Of a DNA stretch of 23,040 nucleotides, positions 22,101 through 23,040 are shown piece after piece. The number at the start of each line of letters is the position of its first letter. Position 1 is the stretch's first letter. The DNA is from Betaproteobacteria bacterium (GTDB lineage: Bacteria > Pseudomonadota > Gammaproteobacteria > Burkholderiales > SG8-41). Made by a program: the position numbers and the translations under genes. The notes under the pieces were generated by a model. It was not told where the DNA came from, ran no database searches, and was given only the letters and a program-made list of their open reading frames with translations. The stretch spans positions 1 through 23,040 of the forward strand of contig JAOTVX010000049.1 in NCBI GenBank assembly GCA_029863175.1, read 5' to 3'.

Positions 22101-23012
22101 ATGTTCGAATCAGCTGAACTCGATCACGACATCGGCAAGGCGGTCTTCCGCAGGGAGGAGCCGAAGCTGCGCGAGTCGCTGCTCAACGCTCAATACGACC
22201 TACGTCAGAACGGGCGGTTCGCGGTATTGATCCTGATCGCAGGAGTCGAGGGCGCGGGCAAGGGCGAGACCGTCAATCGCCTCAACGAATGGATGGATCC
22301 GCGCCATATCGAGGTGCGAGCGTTTACCGCGCCGTCGGACGAGGAGGCCGAGCGTCCCCATATGTGGCGCTTCTGGCGCGCGCTCCCGCCCAAGGGCAAG
22401 ATCGGGATCTTCTTCGGCGCATGGCATACCGAGCCCATTATCGACCGGGTCCTGGGGCGCATCAGCGCGGCGCGTTTCCAACGGCATGTCTCCGAGATCC
22501 AGCGGCTCGAAAAGATGCTGTGCGACGAGGGGGTCCTGCTGCTCAAGTTCTGGTTTCACCTGTCCAAGCAGCAACAGAAAAAGCGACTCAAAGCGCGCTC
22601 CCGTGATCCGAACACGAGCTGGCGGGTCACCGAGCTCGACCGGAAGCTCCTCGATCTCTACGACGACTTCGCCGCTGTTTGCGAGCCCTTTATCCGGCAG
22701 ACGAGCACGGGTGAAGCGCCCTGGATAGCAGTCCCCGGTGCGGATCCCCGGTACCGCTACCTCGCGGTCGGCAAGACACTGCTCGCGGCACTGCGCGAGC
22801 GGCTCGACGAAAAGCCGCTGAAACGGCTGCCCGACCGCAATCCACCGCTGCTGCCGGCAATCGACAACCTGAACGTGCTGAAATCGCTGATGCTCGATCA
22901 GCCGATGACGAAGAAGCAGTATCAGAAGGCGTTTGAGGAGCAGCCGACAAGGCTGTCGATTTTGAAGGGTGAAAGTCCCTTTGCCGCCAGTAGCCCGGAT
23001 TTGGGCGGCTAG
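22101..23012 (+). CDS. PPK2/Pap-type polyphosphate phosphotransferase, N-terminal half, interrupted
   Basis: This resembles the first half of two-domain polyphosphate:AMP phosphotransferases (Pap, about 500 residues), starting with the typical MFESAELDHDIGK. The Walker A loop is GVEGAGKGE (48-56). Where active PPK2 domains have the Walker B block FDRSWY, this reads FFGAWH (104-109), as expected for the inactive first domain. The linker LNVLKSLMLDQPMTKKQYQKAFEE leads toward the second, catalytic domain. Instead the frame runs into an unrelated tail (KGESPFAASSPDLGG) and stops at 303 residues. No second-domain sequence appears in any frame of the last 90 bases. So the visible product would lack the catalytic half. 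The gene follows sixA by 30 bases. Confidence 0.82.
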   Translation: MFESAELDHDIGKAVFRREEPKLRESLLNAQYDLRQNGRFAVLILIAGVEGAGKGETVNRLNEWMDPRHIEVRAFTAPSDEEAERPHMWRFWRALPPKGKIGIFFGAWHTEPIIDRVLGRISAARFQRHVSEIQRLEKMLCDEGVLLLKFWFHLSKQQQKKRLKARSRDPNTSWRVTELDRKLLDLYDDFAAVCEPFIRQTSTGEAPWIAVPGADPRYRYLAVGKTLLAALRERLDEKPLKRLPDRNPPLLPAIDNLNVLKSLMLDQPMTKKQYQKAFEEQPTRLSILKGESPFAASSPDLGG

Positions 23013-23040
23013 CATATCCGCTGCGCGGGGAGGTAACGAA
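22965..23040 (+). mobile_element. Possible 5' part of a group II intron inserted in ppk2
   Basis: AAGGG-TGAAAGT-CCCTT (22965-22981) forms a 5-bp stem with the loop TGAAAGT. The motif GGTGAAAGTCC is one I associate with domain I of bacterial group II introns, usually a few tens of bases after the intron start. It is followed by GCCGCC (22983-22988) pairing with GGCGGC (23004-23009) and by GAGGTAACGAA at the edge. The homology to Pap ends at about the same place. I cannot locate a canonical GUGYG 5' end, and no reverse transcriptase is in view. Confidence 0.35.

Overview
This 23 kb window is ordinary bacterial chromosome with high G+C, dense genes and short spacers, most likely from a betaproteobacterium, probably an uncultured one. 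Three gene orders support this: yqgE-ruvX-pyrR-pyrB-pyrC', argA followed by a GGDEF/EAL gene and yggX, and a class A aspartate transcarbamoylase of the Pseudomonas/betaproteobacterial type, with PyrB paired to a dihydroorotase-like PyrC' that lacks metal ligands. I see no rRNA, tRNA, CRISPR array, complete transposon or prophage.

Layout. Positions 1-852 hold the 3' part of ntrC (glnG), ending in a perfect inverted repeat, followed directly by the C-terminal remnant of a DUF427 gene. Positions 1022-11888 are all minus strand. In transcription order they are trkA-trkH (potassium uptake), yqgE, ruvX, pyrR-pyrB-pyrC' (pyrimidine synthesis), prlC (oligopeptidase A), then a secreted DUF4124/glutaredoxin-like protein overlapping xth (exonuclease III). 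From 11998 everything is plus strand: rsmE, argA with a translationally coupled membrane GGDEF/EAL sensor, and then a polyphosphate cluster of yggX, ppk1, a CYTH-CHAD protein, sixA and a PPK2 (Pap-type) gene that is cut short at the window edge.

Polyphosphate cluster. A Pho-box-like site of three 11-bp direct repeats sits just upstream of yggX, so phosphate starvation probably switches the cluster on. The visible ppk2 half is the catalytically degenerate one. Its frame ends where the active second half should begin, next to RNA-like structure that resembles the 5' part of a group II intron.

Most unusual feature. At least six spacers carry short-unit tandem arrays with an exact 7-bp period (5972-6074, 8110-8194, about 8884-8925, 12758-12862, 19735-19834, 21434-21623), and a 9-bp relative lies at 860-1013. 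Most occur as two arms in inverted orientation. The two arms of one locus share a similar word, but the word differs between loci while the period stays at 7. Several arrays run flush into genes: they form the pyrB stop, abut the pyrC' start codon, supply the present ruvX start, and end at the sixA start. A second recurring structure is a perfect inverted repeat lying across or against a stop codon (ntrC, prlC, ruvX), plus a 28-bp perfect palindrome in the pyrR leader.
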